Source: Casuarius casuarius (taxonomy: Eukaryota > Chordata > Aves > Casuariiformes > Casuariidae). From it: a DNA stretch of 64,000 bases. Below are positions 53,001 to 60,800 of the stretch, piece after piece; position 1 is the stretch's first letter; each line of letters begins with the position of its first letter. The stretch spans positions 372,001 to 436,000 of the forward strand of contig PTFA01000314.1 in assembly GCA_003342895.1 (NCBI GenBank). The letters run 5' to 3'. Both the position numbers and the translations under genes were made by a program. The notes under the pieces are model-generated. The model searched no databases. It saw only the letters and a list, made by a program, of their open reading frames with translations, and had not been told where the DNA came from.

Positions 53001-56000
53001 GTAGCCAGTTAGGAAAAAGTGCTGAAGGAGGGATCGACCTTAAGGGGAAATTATGAGACTTGCTGTATTGGCCCATGAAGAACAATTAAGTGATAATTGC
53101 AGAGGCCTTTTTGCATCCAGCAAATGCTCTCTGACTTTTATTATGGCTGACTTTCTTAATATTGGGAAAGTGGACATTGGCCTTTTGAACAGTTGAACTT
53201 TATTGTGCACTCATAATTCATATGGTAAAATAATTCATAGGTAAAGCGTAGAGGTTGCTGCAGGAATAAACTAGAACATGGCTGCCAGACTTGAACAGTA
53301 TTTCAGCCAGCGAGCAAACTCCCACTGTCTTTTAAAGACAAAGTAACACTGAATGTTTGCTTTATTTGCCTCTTCTTTTTGTGTCTTACAGAGTCCATCT
53401 TTGCATCCTGTTTAACCCTTCAAACAAATTACTTTGAGTAGGTTATCTCATCAGAATTTAGAATAGCTTCATTTTATTTGGTTGTTAACCCCAGTTAAGT
53501 TCACAGAAATCATTACCTTGGTCATAAAATGGCTTCTGTTGCTTACATTCTACATCTACTCTGCATAACACACTTGTGTTTCTTGATGGAAGGAGGAGGA
53601 GAGAGGAGAATGATAGCAATAACACTGTTTTCTTGAAAATAATTTAGTTCCTTTTCTGAAGAGTATTTTAAGCTTGCATTTGTTTCATTGCAAGGCTCAT
53701 CTCTCTGGTGAGATGCTAAGGGTTGCTAATAAGGTGTAGGCCAATCCTCTTCCCCCGTCCTTACCCATTTCCCTGGAGCTGAGTACACCAATGAAGTACA
53801 TTTTTTTTTAACCAATTGGAGGCATGCATGTGCTAATAACTTGCTTAGATGTCCAACTTTTTTTGCACTCATCTGGAACTTGAAATGTTTCAGGAGTTAT
53901 GAAGAGACAATCCCCTTATATATTACAAAAATGTTTATCATAATTTCCTTTTCTTCATGAAAGTCCATATGCACGTGCTGCCAGTGAGATGTTCTGTGTC
54001 CTGCCATTTGAGCTGGCAATTTTCTCCTTGCAGCATCTGTCAAAGGTGCACCTTTGCCTCTCCTTTTCCCTTGGTGTGGGCCATGTGAAGAGGCTTTCAC
54101 CTGCCACTGCTTCAGTTCCTCTCCGTTGCCTTAACAAGTTTGAACGTTTTGTTCCTACATTTTTTGCCGTGCTGCTTAAACTAATTTCTTGCTGGTTTTG
54201 GATTTCAGTGCCCTCACTGAAGGTTTCTTCTTTTGTCTTTGTGCCACTGGTGAGGATTGTATAATTTTTTCCAACTTGGTTGCCAATATATGAATTCTTT
54301 CAGAGGTATTCTTGGGCCTAAAAGTTCGCCAGTTGCCTCTCCATAAAGCTTTGTACAAGACTTAGCAAAGCTCCCAATTTTTTGCTCAGAGAAGCAATGC
54401 AAAGCTTCCTTTGGCCTCCATTCTTTGAAAGACTTTAATGTAGTTCTAATCCCAAGAAGGCTGGCTTAGAACATCCCTGGAAAGGTGTTCATTATCGTCA
54501 TCATCATCTTTGTTTTTACCAGATTGCAGAAACAGAACTGAGACCACTTCCGGCCCCCATGGTTGCCCTTGAGTCTCATCCACCTGTTGAGGCTGGCTCT
54601 GCAGTGCTGAAAAGCTCCTTTCCAGCACCATTCCACCTGGCCAAACTCAACGTAGAGCATCAGAAAATGGTGTGTTCTGCTCCTCTGGTAGCGCTAATTC
54701 AGCATGCTGGTGACTTCTTTTGCCTTGGCACAATCTTGCTGTGGCTTTGCCATCACTTAGGCACCAAGCCATACCCTGATTTTGTATTGGCAGGCTAGTC
54801 TAGACATTCACCTGCTTTTATATCATCATTCCTGTTGCCAGTGGGAATGCCGCTTGGCACCCCCTGCTTTTGGCACAGAGGCCTAGCATGGAAATATGTG
54901 CCCATCACTGCAGACTTGCATGCACGCACATATACTCTTCCCCCTCCCTCCCCCCCCAACCCATTGCTGCCTGAGTTTTCTGGAAATGTGAATCAATGCC
55001 AGGAGAAAAGTGTCCTCCTGCTTGGTGAGACTTTTGTGTTGTGTAAGGAGGAGCCTGGACTGAATAAGCTGGGGAGTCTGGGAGGGCCTGCAGGGTCAGT
55101 GTCAGAGGATGGTTTCTCTTAAAGGCAGAGCTGAGACCTGCTACATCTTAGTGGCTGACCAAGCACACCTGAGGTTTTCTTCCATGTGATATAGATTTAC
55201 CCACACAGTTTGGAAGCTGTCGGCTTTATTTTACCCTATTTGTTGCCCATGTGTGGGAATGTTTTTGCAAAGTGCATTAGAATATTTGTGCACATGCCTG
55301 GCATCCTCATCCCTTTCAATGTGATTGCTCTGGAGGGGTCAAGGGGTACAGAAGAGATCAGGAGAGAAAAAGCTCGGATGCTGTGGGAAAAGGAGTTCAT
55401 TTGCATCCCTCCAGTTCTGCCCAGTGAAATGTTTAGTTCTCTTCACCAGTCACAAGTTTAAGCTTTTTTCTCTCCTGCCTGGTGGAGGATGGTATCTATG
55501 GTGTCATAAACTACCTCCTGCATCTCACTTGAGATAGCAGGAAACAGAAGTAAGCACAGCATCTTGTTCAGTTGCTCCAGATGGTTTGTTGTGCTGTTTT
55601 TCCTGGGTGTAGAGTGCTGGGCTTTCTTTAGAAATGGATACATTTCCTCAGAATCTCCCTTTTTTGGGGCCCAGGGATGGATGAGATCCTCTCTTCTGTT
55701 AAAGATTCCCAGGTAACTCTGAACTCTCTTGAAATCTTCCCAGTTGCTGCATGGGGGGAAGCAGTTGTTCAGTACCTCCTGTCATCTTGCTCAGTCTGCA
55801 CCATGGGGCCCTGCTGTATAGTTTTCTTCTGGGTGATCATTCGATCAGTCTCCTTTACAGCAATGATTTGTCTGTCACAGGTCACCTCTGTGCGTGTCGC
55901 ACTGCTCTGAGCCTATGCATCAGCAGTCCTCTAAGTGTGTTTGGGAATCCCAAATCTGTTTCTGTGCCCCTGTGTTGATTTCAATTCCCGCTCTGGTGTG

Positions 56001-57681
56001 AGGTATCTCAACATCCTATCTCATCTGTAATTCTGAATTTTGGAATCTGGTGGTGCCATGTATCTTGCCAGGTGCTCAGGGAGGAGAGCAGTTTCTGGTC
56101 TGTCTGCAGGATACTTTGTTTTCCCACTGTCCTCAGACCCTTCTCACTTTGATTCACAATTGGCTAGGCTAATTATTAGTTCTGGGTGCCTTTTTTTTTT
56201 TCCTTATCTGTGGCTCCCTAAGTAGCCATCAAGATCTTGGCAATAGGTTTGGAACTGTTTTCATTGCAGTGGATCTTGGTGTTCACATACCCTAGTGCAG
56301 GTGTCAACAACAAAGGTGGTTCTTTTATTTTGTGATTCATTTAGTCTTTGATTTTTTTTTTTCTTTGCCAGTATTGAGAAGTTATGCCCAGTTCCCATGT
56401 GGTTCCCAGAGCTCTTTGGGGAAATCAGAGGCTCCCATGCTGTGAAAGCTTTTCTTCTGTAAATTTAGTTCACTGTTGTGTTGAGGACCCTTGCATCTTA
56501 TGCTTCAAACAGGAGGTGGGGAGGGGCAGATGGATATACCCTCTGCAGATAACATGAGGAGAAAACTTTTGTTGTCATACAGCAGGCCATGAACATACCA
56601 GCTGAAAGAGTATATGGGATGTGCCACAGAGTGCTTGGCTACCGGTGAAGAGCCATTGTTTCCTTACAGTGAAAGTGTATTAAAAGATATGCAATGTTAA
56701 TTTTTGTTAAAACTGTTGGCTGTAATCTTCCCCTTTTTGTCTTTGTTTTGAAGTGTTCCTCAAAGGAATATGCATATCCTGGGTCTGATAAGTCCACTGA
56801 TAAGTATTGTGGATTTTGCTAAAAATTTTCTGTATCTAAACCAAACAAATTTTTAATAGAGATATTTTGTTAGTGGGCTGTTAATGGCAGTCTTTTGGGT
56901 TTTTATATGGGCTTTAAATCAATTTGAAAATTTGTCATCTTGTGCAGTCCAGATGATGATGTGGCTGTTTTTTCCATGTAACTCTACATCTGGAGTAACA
57001 GTCCCTCGCTGTCACTTGATGGTGGGTTACATTAGACTTCATTCTGTCGGTTAGCAACCATTTTACTTCTTAGACTTCTCTTGACTGTTAGCAGCTTTGT
57101 GTGGCCTTAGGACTGTAAACCATGGATCGTGGATCATTTGTCTAAAGTGAATATAAGTCAATTAAAATATGCACAGGATTCTTACAAAAATAGCATGAAA
57201 CTTAAATGTACATTTACTCCTTACGGCTCAGTGCATTTGTTATTTTAAATTTTCTTTGCTCTGCGCAAAATACACATTTCAGATTGCTGACAGTATAAAT
57301 AATATCTACAGACCAAGTGTGAATGCCACAAGCAGGTGTGACTGACAACTCCAAATTTTGCATAGAGGAATAGATTAGAGGCCATGTTTAGTTAAATTAT
57401 ATTAAGGTAATCCACTTTTTTGAAAGTCATAATTGAAATGATACTAATATTTTTATTGATTTGCCCCTGGAGTGTGTGTATGCTCTAATATCCTTGCTGC
57501 TGTGAATACAATTTGCAGTTCTTCCACCTTACTGTCCAGTAACTTTATAATAGTATGGCGTGGCCAGATAGGCCATGATTTTTGCTACAGATTGTGTCAA
57601 TCTGAATGAACTAACTTCAATTCCATTTTATATTTTAGACCAAAAGCAGGAGAGGAGATATTGGAGACCTCATCCCCATAA
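25938..57681 (+). CDS. CENPC: CENPC, centromere protein C (complete coding region)
   Basis: CENP-C is the inner-kinetochore scaffold. It binds CENP-A nucleosomes at the centromere and recruits the Mis12 complex of the outer kinetochore. Eighteen exons from the ATG at 25938 join in frame: 25938-25952, 27515-27561, 29158-29219, 29582-29679, 30237-30327, 30431-30707, 31620-31826, 32433-32818, 33483-34344, 35666-35704, 36909-36988, 37894-37962, 39386-39490, 40307-40393, 43806-43901, 44259-44413, 44982-45072 and 45867-45939. An optional 19th is 57639-57681. Length is 947 residues (stop in the exon-18 donor) or 960 (spliced), against 943 in human. Parts: Mis12-binding N-terminus (residues 6-42), acidic EFLIDESD segment (291-298), CENP-C motif (752-774), cupin dimerisation domain (about 893-947). 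All phases agree and no break is seen. Confidence 0.95.
26081..27514 (+). other. CENPC: CENPC intron 1
   Basis: Ordinary AT-rich intron starting in the CpG island. A poly-T run lies near 26238-26251. No other feature seen. Confidence 0.6.
27515..27561 (+). CDS. CENPC: CENPC exon 2
   Basis: Acceptor TTAACAG, donor GTAATT, ends in phase 2. It encodes NHFKKDYRARFCHGG, the start of the Mis12-binding segment (human YRRRFC). Confidence 0.92.
28869..28900. repeat. Perfect 16-bp tandem duplication in CENPC intron 2
   Basis: Two identical adjacent copies of GTATATTTTCTGTTAT. Confidence 0.9.
29158..29219 (+). CDS. CENPC: CENPC exon 3
   Basis: Acceptor TTTCTAG, donor GTAAGC. It encodes KQIDVQPGQNILKVIQDCFK, matching human QGQNVLEILQDCF, the core of Mis12-complex binding. 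Confidence 0.95.
29582..29679 (+). CDS. CENPC: CENPC exon 4
   Basis: Acceptor TTTATAG, donor GTAAGT. Serine/threonine-rich stretch (SCGSDVTINSPSTTH) with no known fold. Confidence 0.9.
30237..30327 (+). CDS. CENPC: CENPC exon 5
   Basis: Acceptor TGGCAG, donor GTTGGT, ends in phase 1. Serine-rich (SADSLSASPLKPVISK). The donor is weaker than its neighbours but the phase fits exon 6. Confidence 0.85.
30431..30707 (+). CDS. CENPC: CENPC exon 6
   Basis: Acceptor TGGCAG, donor GTAAGT, 277 bases. Several SP sites (DSPVSK, VGSPGK, RSPANF, VGSPIL, SSPVH) resemble the human VGSP segment and are likely proline-directed kinase sites. Confidence 0.93.
31620..31826 (+). CDS. CENPC: CENPC exon 7
   Basis: Acceptor TATCTAG, donor GTGTGT. 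Encodes LHFDEQNTALAVKSHVEVEN and QKKKSSFSSAFLAAV; the last part resembles human KKSFSTLFLETV. Confidence 0.92.
32433..32818 (+). CDS. CENPC: CENPC exon 8
   Basis: Acceptor CTTTAG, donor GTGAGT. It contains the conserved ECEFLIDESD and SWFSIPQK block (human EFIIDESD and SWITIPRK), then a basic, lysine-rich stretch. Confidence 0.94.
33483..34344 (+). CDS. CENPC: CENPC exon 9 (largest exon)
   Basis: Acceptor TTGATAG, donor GTAAGT, 862 bases. Encodes residues 395-682: low-complexity, lysine- and serine-rich, presumably disordered, with acidic (SSSVEDEVEKN) and basic (KSNKRKRN, nuclear-localisation-like) patches. I see no DWW motif of the mammalian central nucleosome-binding region here. Confidence 0.94.
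35666..35704 (+). CDS. CENPC: CENPC exon 10
   Basis: A 39-base exon (DSSAAEKTMNHR) between acceptor TTCTAG and donor GTAATT, phase 2 on both sides. Supported by phase and splice sites only. Confidence 0.8.
36909..36988 (+). CDS. CENPC: CENPC exon 11
   Basis: Pyrimidine-rich acceptor ending TTTGAAG, donor GTAATT. Encodes GPLLEHGVKFTSKRKSFACK. Phase fits both neighbours. Confidence 0.85.
37894..37962 (+). CDS. CENPC: CENPC exon 12
   Basis: Acceptor TTTTCAG, donor GTAAGA. Encodes NSEDLNCQINDLLSNKIARH, just before the nucleosome-binding motif (human position NRIHHKLV). Confidence 0.88.
39386..39490 (+). CDS. CENPC: CENPC exon 13, CENP-C motif
   Basis: Acceptor AAATTAG, donor GTATTA. It encodes PSNTPNVRRTKRIRLRPLEY followed by WRGER, the CENP-C motif. 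Its arginine contacts the histone acidic patch, and the tryptophan packs on the CENP-A tail. Near-identical to human (LPSNTPNVRRTKR). Confidence 0.98.
40307..40393 (+). CDS. CENPC: CENPC exon 14
   Basis: Acceptor TTTCAG, donor GTCAGA. Encodes LVISGIVCPETEP and a basic KRKKRGHKQK stretch (human GFVISGV). Confidence 0.93.
41200..42660 (+). mobile_element. Old CR1-family LINE, 3' portion, in CENPC intron 14
   Basis: On the plus strand the CR1 order is kept: reverse-transcriptase region (CTCAAACATGAAAT near 41255; GATTGGTTAAAAGATAG near 41648; GGTCAATTT-like stretch near 41687), then GATGGGCTCTGAGTTG (41894), CACAAGAACTAGAAGGTGTC (42311), TAAATTCATGG (42468) and the 3'-end block GAGGCAGGATCCTGG (42614). 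Frames are destroyed by many changes. Similarity is to the reptile/bird CR1 consensus from memory; ends approximate. Confidence 0.75.
43806..43901 (+). CDS. CENPC: CENPC exon 15
   Basis: Acceptor CCTCAG, donor GTAAGT. Encodes DEIAANLDQTLADTSKPTVV and ANKEVLL, the linker into the cupin domain. Confidence 0.92.
44259..44413 (+). CDS. CENPC: CENPC exon 16
   Basis: Poly-T tract and acceptor TTGTAG, donor GTAAGT. Encodes FFKDESVEIYKNLNTSDFAT and GKLVLKPFKEKGHQFVHMDT, first half of the cupin (human STGKLILGPQEEKGKQ). Confidence 0.95.
44744..44765 (+). repeat. Poly-G tract of 22 bases
   Basis: An unbroken run of 22 G in the 568-base intron between CENPC exons 16 and 17, on the sense strand. Long G runs can fold into G-quadruplexes and are prone to length error. 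Confidence 0.9.
44982..45072 (+). CDS. CENPC: CENPC exon 17
   Basis: Acceptor TATTAAG, donor GTAAGC. Encodes FHVIQGKIVLTLHKTSYYLT and TGDFFYVPAG, cupin strands (human CTLHETPYILSTGDSFYVPSG). The pyrimidine tract before the acceptor is poor. Confidence 0.93.
45867..45943 (+). CDS. CENPC: CENPC exon 18, last cupin exon with stop in its splice donor
   Basis: Acceptor TTTGTAG. Encodes NGYNIRNILNEKSILLFTQL then KRDR. Unspliced, TAA follows at 45941-45943, ending close to the human end (LLFTQIKR). Spliced at AG|GTAAAG (exon end 45939) the frame continues into 57639. Confidence 0.93.
47136..47160. repeat. (TA)n microsatellite
   Basis: Alternating TA with a few CA interruptions, about 25 bases. Confidence 0.85.
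47821..47853. repeat. Perfect 13-bp inverted repeat (hairpin)
   Basis: Arms CTTTTCAGATGTG and CACATCTGAAAAG are exact reverse complements, separated by seven bases. The stem does not extend further. Too short for a typical microRNA precursor and no U-tract follows. Confidence 0.85.
49765..49765. other. Undetermined base (N)
   Basis: A single N within the large final CENPC intron. Confidence 0.99.
52016..52093. repeat. 26-bp tandem repeat, three copies
   Basis: Units begin AAATAAGATAC at 52016, 52042 and 52068, each continuing into a CTT-rich half. The first two differ at one base; the third is more diverged. Confidence 0.88.
52181..52212. repeat. 16-bp tandem duplication
   Basis: GGTAAGATAGCTGATT and GGTAGGATAGCTGATA lie side by side and differ at two positions. 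Confidence 0.85.
53900..56225 (-). other. Unassigned GC-richer segment with coding-like patches
   Basis: Several minus-strand open frames of 60-67 codons overlap or follow one another, for example at 55458-55643 (containing NHLEQLNKMLCLLLFPA and SSEMQEVVYDTIDTIL), 54446-54660 and 53897-54358. They shift frame and carry stops, have no splice-site support, and I recognise no family. It may be a decayed retrocopy or transposon, or chance. Confidence 0.25.
57639..57681 (+). CDS. CENPC: CENPC candidate terminal exon 19
   Basis: After TATTTTAG the phase-2 frame from exon 18 continues for 13 residues (PKAGEEILETSSP) to a TAA at 57679-57681. An AATAAA lies 180 bases downstream, as in a real 3' terminal exon. 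Support is splice site, phase and poly(A) signal only. Human CENP-C ends one exon earlier. Confidence 0.6.
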
Positions 57682-57885
57682 CTTCACCTGCAAACTGAGG
57701 ATCATCTAATGTGAGGGAGTTCTAAAGAATACTGTAACTGCTATCCAAGTGGACACATACTCAGTACTGGGAGTACGCTGTTTCACTGATCTTAAAAGAT
57801 CTTCCTCCAGTGTAAATTGTAAATAAGTAGCTTGTTACAAGTTATTTTTTGTTTTGTATCAATAAATATTAAATAATGAAAATTA
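57682..57885 (+). terminator. CENPC: CENPC 3' UTR and poly(A) signal
   Basis: AATAAA at 57861-57866, about 180 bases after the candidate last stop. Cleavage is expected 10-30 bases further on. This is the likely end of the long CENPC transcript. Confidence 0.6.
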
Positions 57886-60800
57886 GTTTTGATTTCTTCA
57901 CCTTTCTAACTCATTTAAGAATGAATTTTCAAGTAGTTGGTGAGATTTTGAAAATGCAGGTAAATGAAAACAAGCAGTTTCCTACTTGTAAATATGTATA
58001 AATAAGCTGAGGTACCTTGAGTGTTTTCAAGGATGTCATCAACAGATGCCCATCTCTTAACTGTTCTATCAGAGTTAATAAAACTCTTAAGATGAGTTTG
58101 AAAGTAGAATAAGCCAATGCTGATTGTTTTTGAAAAACAGTGTTCCTAAATGATGAAGTAGCTTTAGTTCCAATTTGAATCCCTGCTAAAAAAAGGCCTT
58201 CTGTTCTTGCTCCTGGGTATATAGAAACTCCAGGGTGAAATGTGAATGTTGAAGAATTCTTCTGTTTTCTGAGGTAAATTATAAATGGAGCTAAATTCTG
58301 CTGCAGAATTGTGAGCATTGAGTGCTCTTGGAATTTGGTTGTTTGACTTGCACTCCCCTCTGCATTCTCTCTGAAATTTTCAGTGTTTCCATTTAGCTGG
58401 AGATGGTGTTCCCTGAGCTTTACCCGTTATGGCAGGTCTTGCATAGTCATCAGAGGGAAATAAAATGAAAGCATCTCCCATCCCTTTAGGAAAATATGGT
58501 CCATTAGTTTTTCATTTGCTGGGAGCATCAGTTTTTAATATTTTTTCCTTTCCCTGTATCTCCTGGGAATATCAATCTGCATAGATCTATTATTAATCCC
58601 ACAGCGAAGAGCTCATTTTCTCAAAAGTCTTGTCTGTGGGTAGTGAAAGTAGGTCTCTCTAGGAACCATTTACAATCCAAATTGGACTCAACAATGCAGT
58701 TCATACTGCTGGTTTGTTGTTGGTAGGATGTTTGTTTGTTTGTTTTAAATACCTTTCCCTCAACTGAACCCACTCTTTTTGTTATAAATTTAGTGTTGTA
58801 GAGTTGTCCAGTCTTTAAAAGTTGGTAGTCTGGATCAGTATTAAAAAGATTTTGTAAATGAAACAATTTCTGAAGGTTAGAGACTAAGAAAAAATGTTCT
58901 CCTTGAACAACAGTGGTCTGTGCTACGGATGATAGTAGTTTAAGATTTTTAATGCTATAGAGAAGAGAGCAAAAGGAATCTTCTGGACCAGGAGTGTTCT
59001 ATAAATTCAGTTCATAACAAGTTCATTTCAGTCAATGCTGCCCAGGAAACACTTGCTAGCAATTTGCCAGTGAGAGCCTTGTTTAAGTGCATGCTTTTGA
59101 CTTGCAGTTCTAGTGATTCTGGAAGCCCTCTCTCAATTCCAGTATTACAATTAACTAAAGCAGCAGAGAATCAGTCTCCACATAAAGACTCCCAACATTC
59201 ATATAACTCAGCTGTATACTGTGTATTAGGCATGGTTGGGTAAGTGCACACACGTACATAATACTAGTGTCTGTGTTACAAAATGAGAGGGTTGGAATGA
59301 CAAAGTATTCTCATAAAAGGCCAAACCTGATGCAATGTGGGTGCTGTTTTGTTCTGATAAGCATGTTCTTAAGTTGCTTTGTCGAATCCCTTGAGCAGGC
59401 AATGGATCTTGGGATTCTCTTTGTTTCTCTTCGATGTTAGTAGAGGTCATGCGCTCTCGTACTTTCTGTCTGGCTCAAGGAATTGTTGCTGCTTTTCTTC
59501 ATGGTGCAACATTTTAAGTATGAGTGGAGATGCATTCAACCAGAACAGTCCATGATGATTTCTTGTTAATTGGATTAAATCAATGCCTTGGACAGAAACA
59601 AAGCAGTATAGCATGTATGATGTACTATATTTTAACAGGCAGGAAGATCTTTTTTTTTTTTTTTTTTTGCCTGATACAACCTGAAAGAATCAGAACATGC
59701 CCTTATGCCAATTAGAATCAGTCATAACTTCACAATAGGAGGGCAGTTTCACTAAAATCTAAATGATCACCCACTATTAATTTTTAGGAAGCAAGGAGCC
59801 TCTCTTTTATTTTGTGGGGGTTGGTTTTTTTTCAGTGGGAGGAAAGGGGAGAAAGTGGGTTTTGTTTTTTTTTTTTTCCCCACTTTTTCCAGTGATCATA
59901 CATCTGTTGTTTCAAGCTTTTCATGTCACTGGAAGGCCTAAAAAGTTTCAGGGGTTGTAGGAAAAAGTGACAAACAAGTAAGGTGGACAATTCAGAGGTC
60001 GCAACAGGAAGGGGAGGCTGAATTTCTCTGGAATTTAAAAGAATTCAACTTAATTACTTTTTTATCTTTTAGCAGATAAAAAGCGAAGTATTTATAAACC
60101 ACTGGAAATAAAATGCTTCTATGGACATGGAGTGAAATTCTTCCCCTTTCTAGAATATTGCATCTTCCTGAGCAACAGGTACTAAAATACCGGTTTGTTT
60201 GCTGTTATGCTAAGTCTCCTTTGTGCCTTCAAAACAAAATAAAGGAGGTTCAGGAGAGACCAACTATCCTGACTGATCACACCATAATCTTAGTATGCTT
60301 AGGACTGCAAGGCACATAGTCCTACCTCAATTCATCTGTTTACTATTTCAGAAATGTTTAAAACTTAAAACTCCTCTATTCATTTCATGTCAGGATGGTT
60401 GTGACCTGAAGGTGCATAAAAGTTCTGGGTCATAGTGGCAATATTGGTCTTGGAAGTTGTCCTGGACTGGTTGGCTTTGTCCCACTGCAGGGAGAGAGGA
60501 TTCAGATTATCCTGTGGCCCAGGACCAAGCAAGGTTGTTGCTATATAGGTGCTGGGCTATATGTAGCCCAATTACAGGCATGGCACAGGAGGTACTCACA
60601 CTACATATGCCATTAGCTACAAAATGACTGCTCTGGTATAATCTAGCCAGCTCTGAGCTCTTGTGCTCATTTGTGTCCTGAGATGTGACAGATGTAAAGG
60701 CAATTGCTTGTACCTAGGACTTCAGGAGAACAGCCTCAGAAGCTCCATGTTGTCTGGTGATGATAGAGGAGATTACTGAAAGTCACATTTATTGCATGCA

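Larger units (their letters stand above)
45944..57638 (+). other. CENPC: Large final intron of CENPC (or downstream region of the short form)
   Basis: About 11.7 kb with no convincing exon. Contents: a 13-bp hairpin (47821-47853), a (TA)n run (about 47136-47160), an N at 49765, a 26-bp tandem repeat (52016-52093), a 16-bp duplication (52181-52212) and a GC-richer unassigned segment (53.9-56.2 kb). An AATAAA at about 46677 could end a short-form mRNA. Confidence 0.6.

Noticed and set aside
59651..59668. Poly-T run as the tail of a retrocopy on the minus strand
   Set aside because: No coding or repeat-like sequence adjoins it and no target-site duplication is visible; simple sequence is enough.
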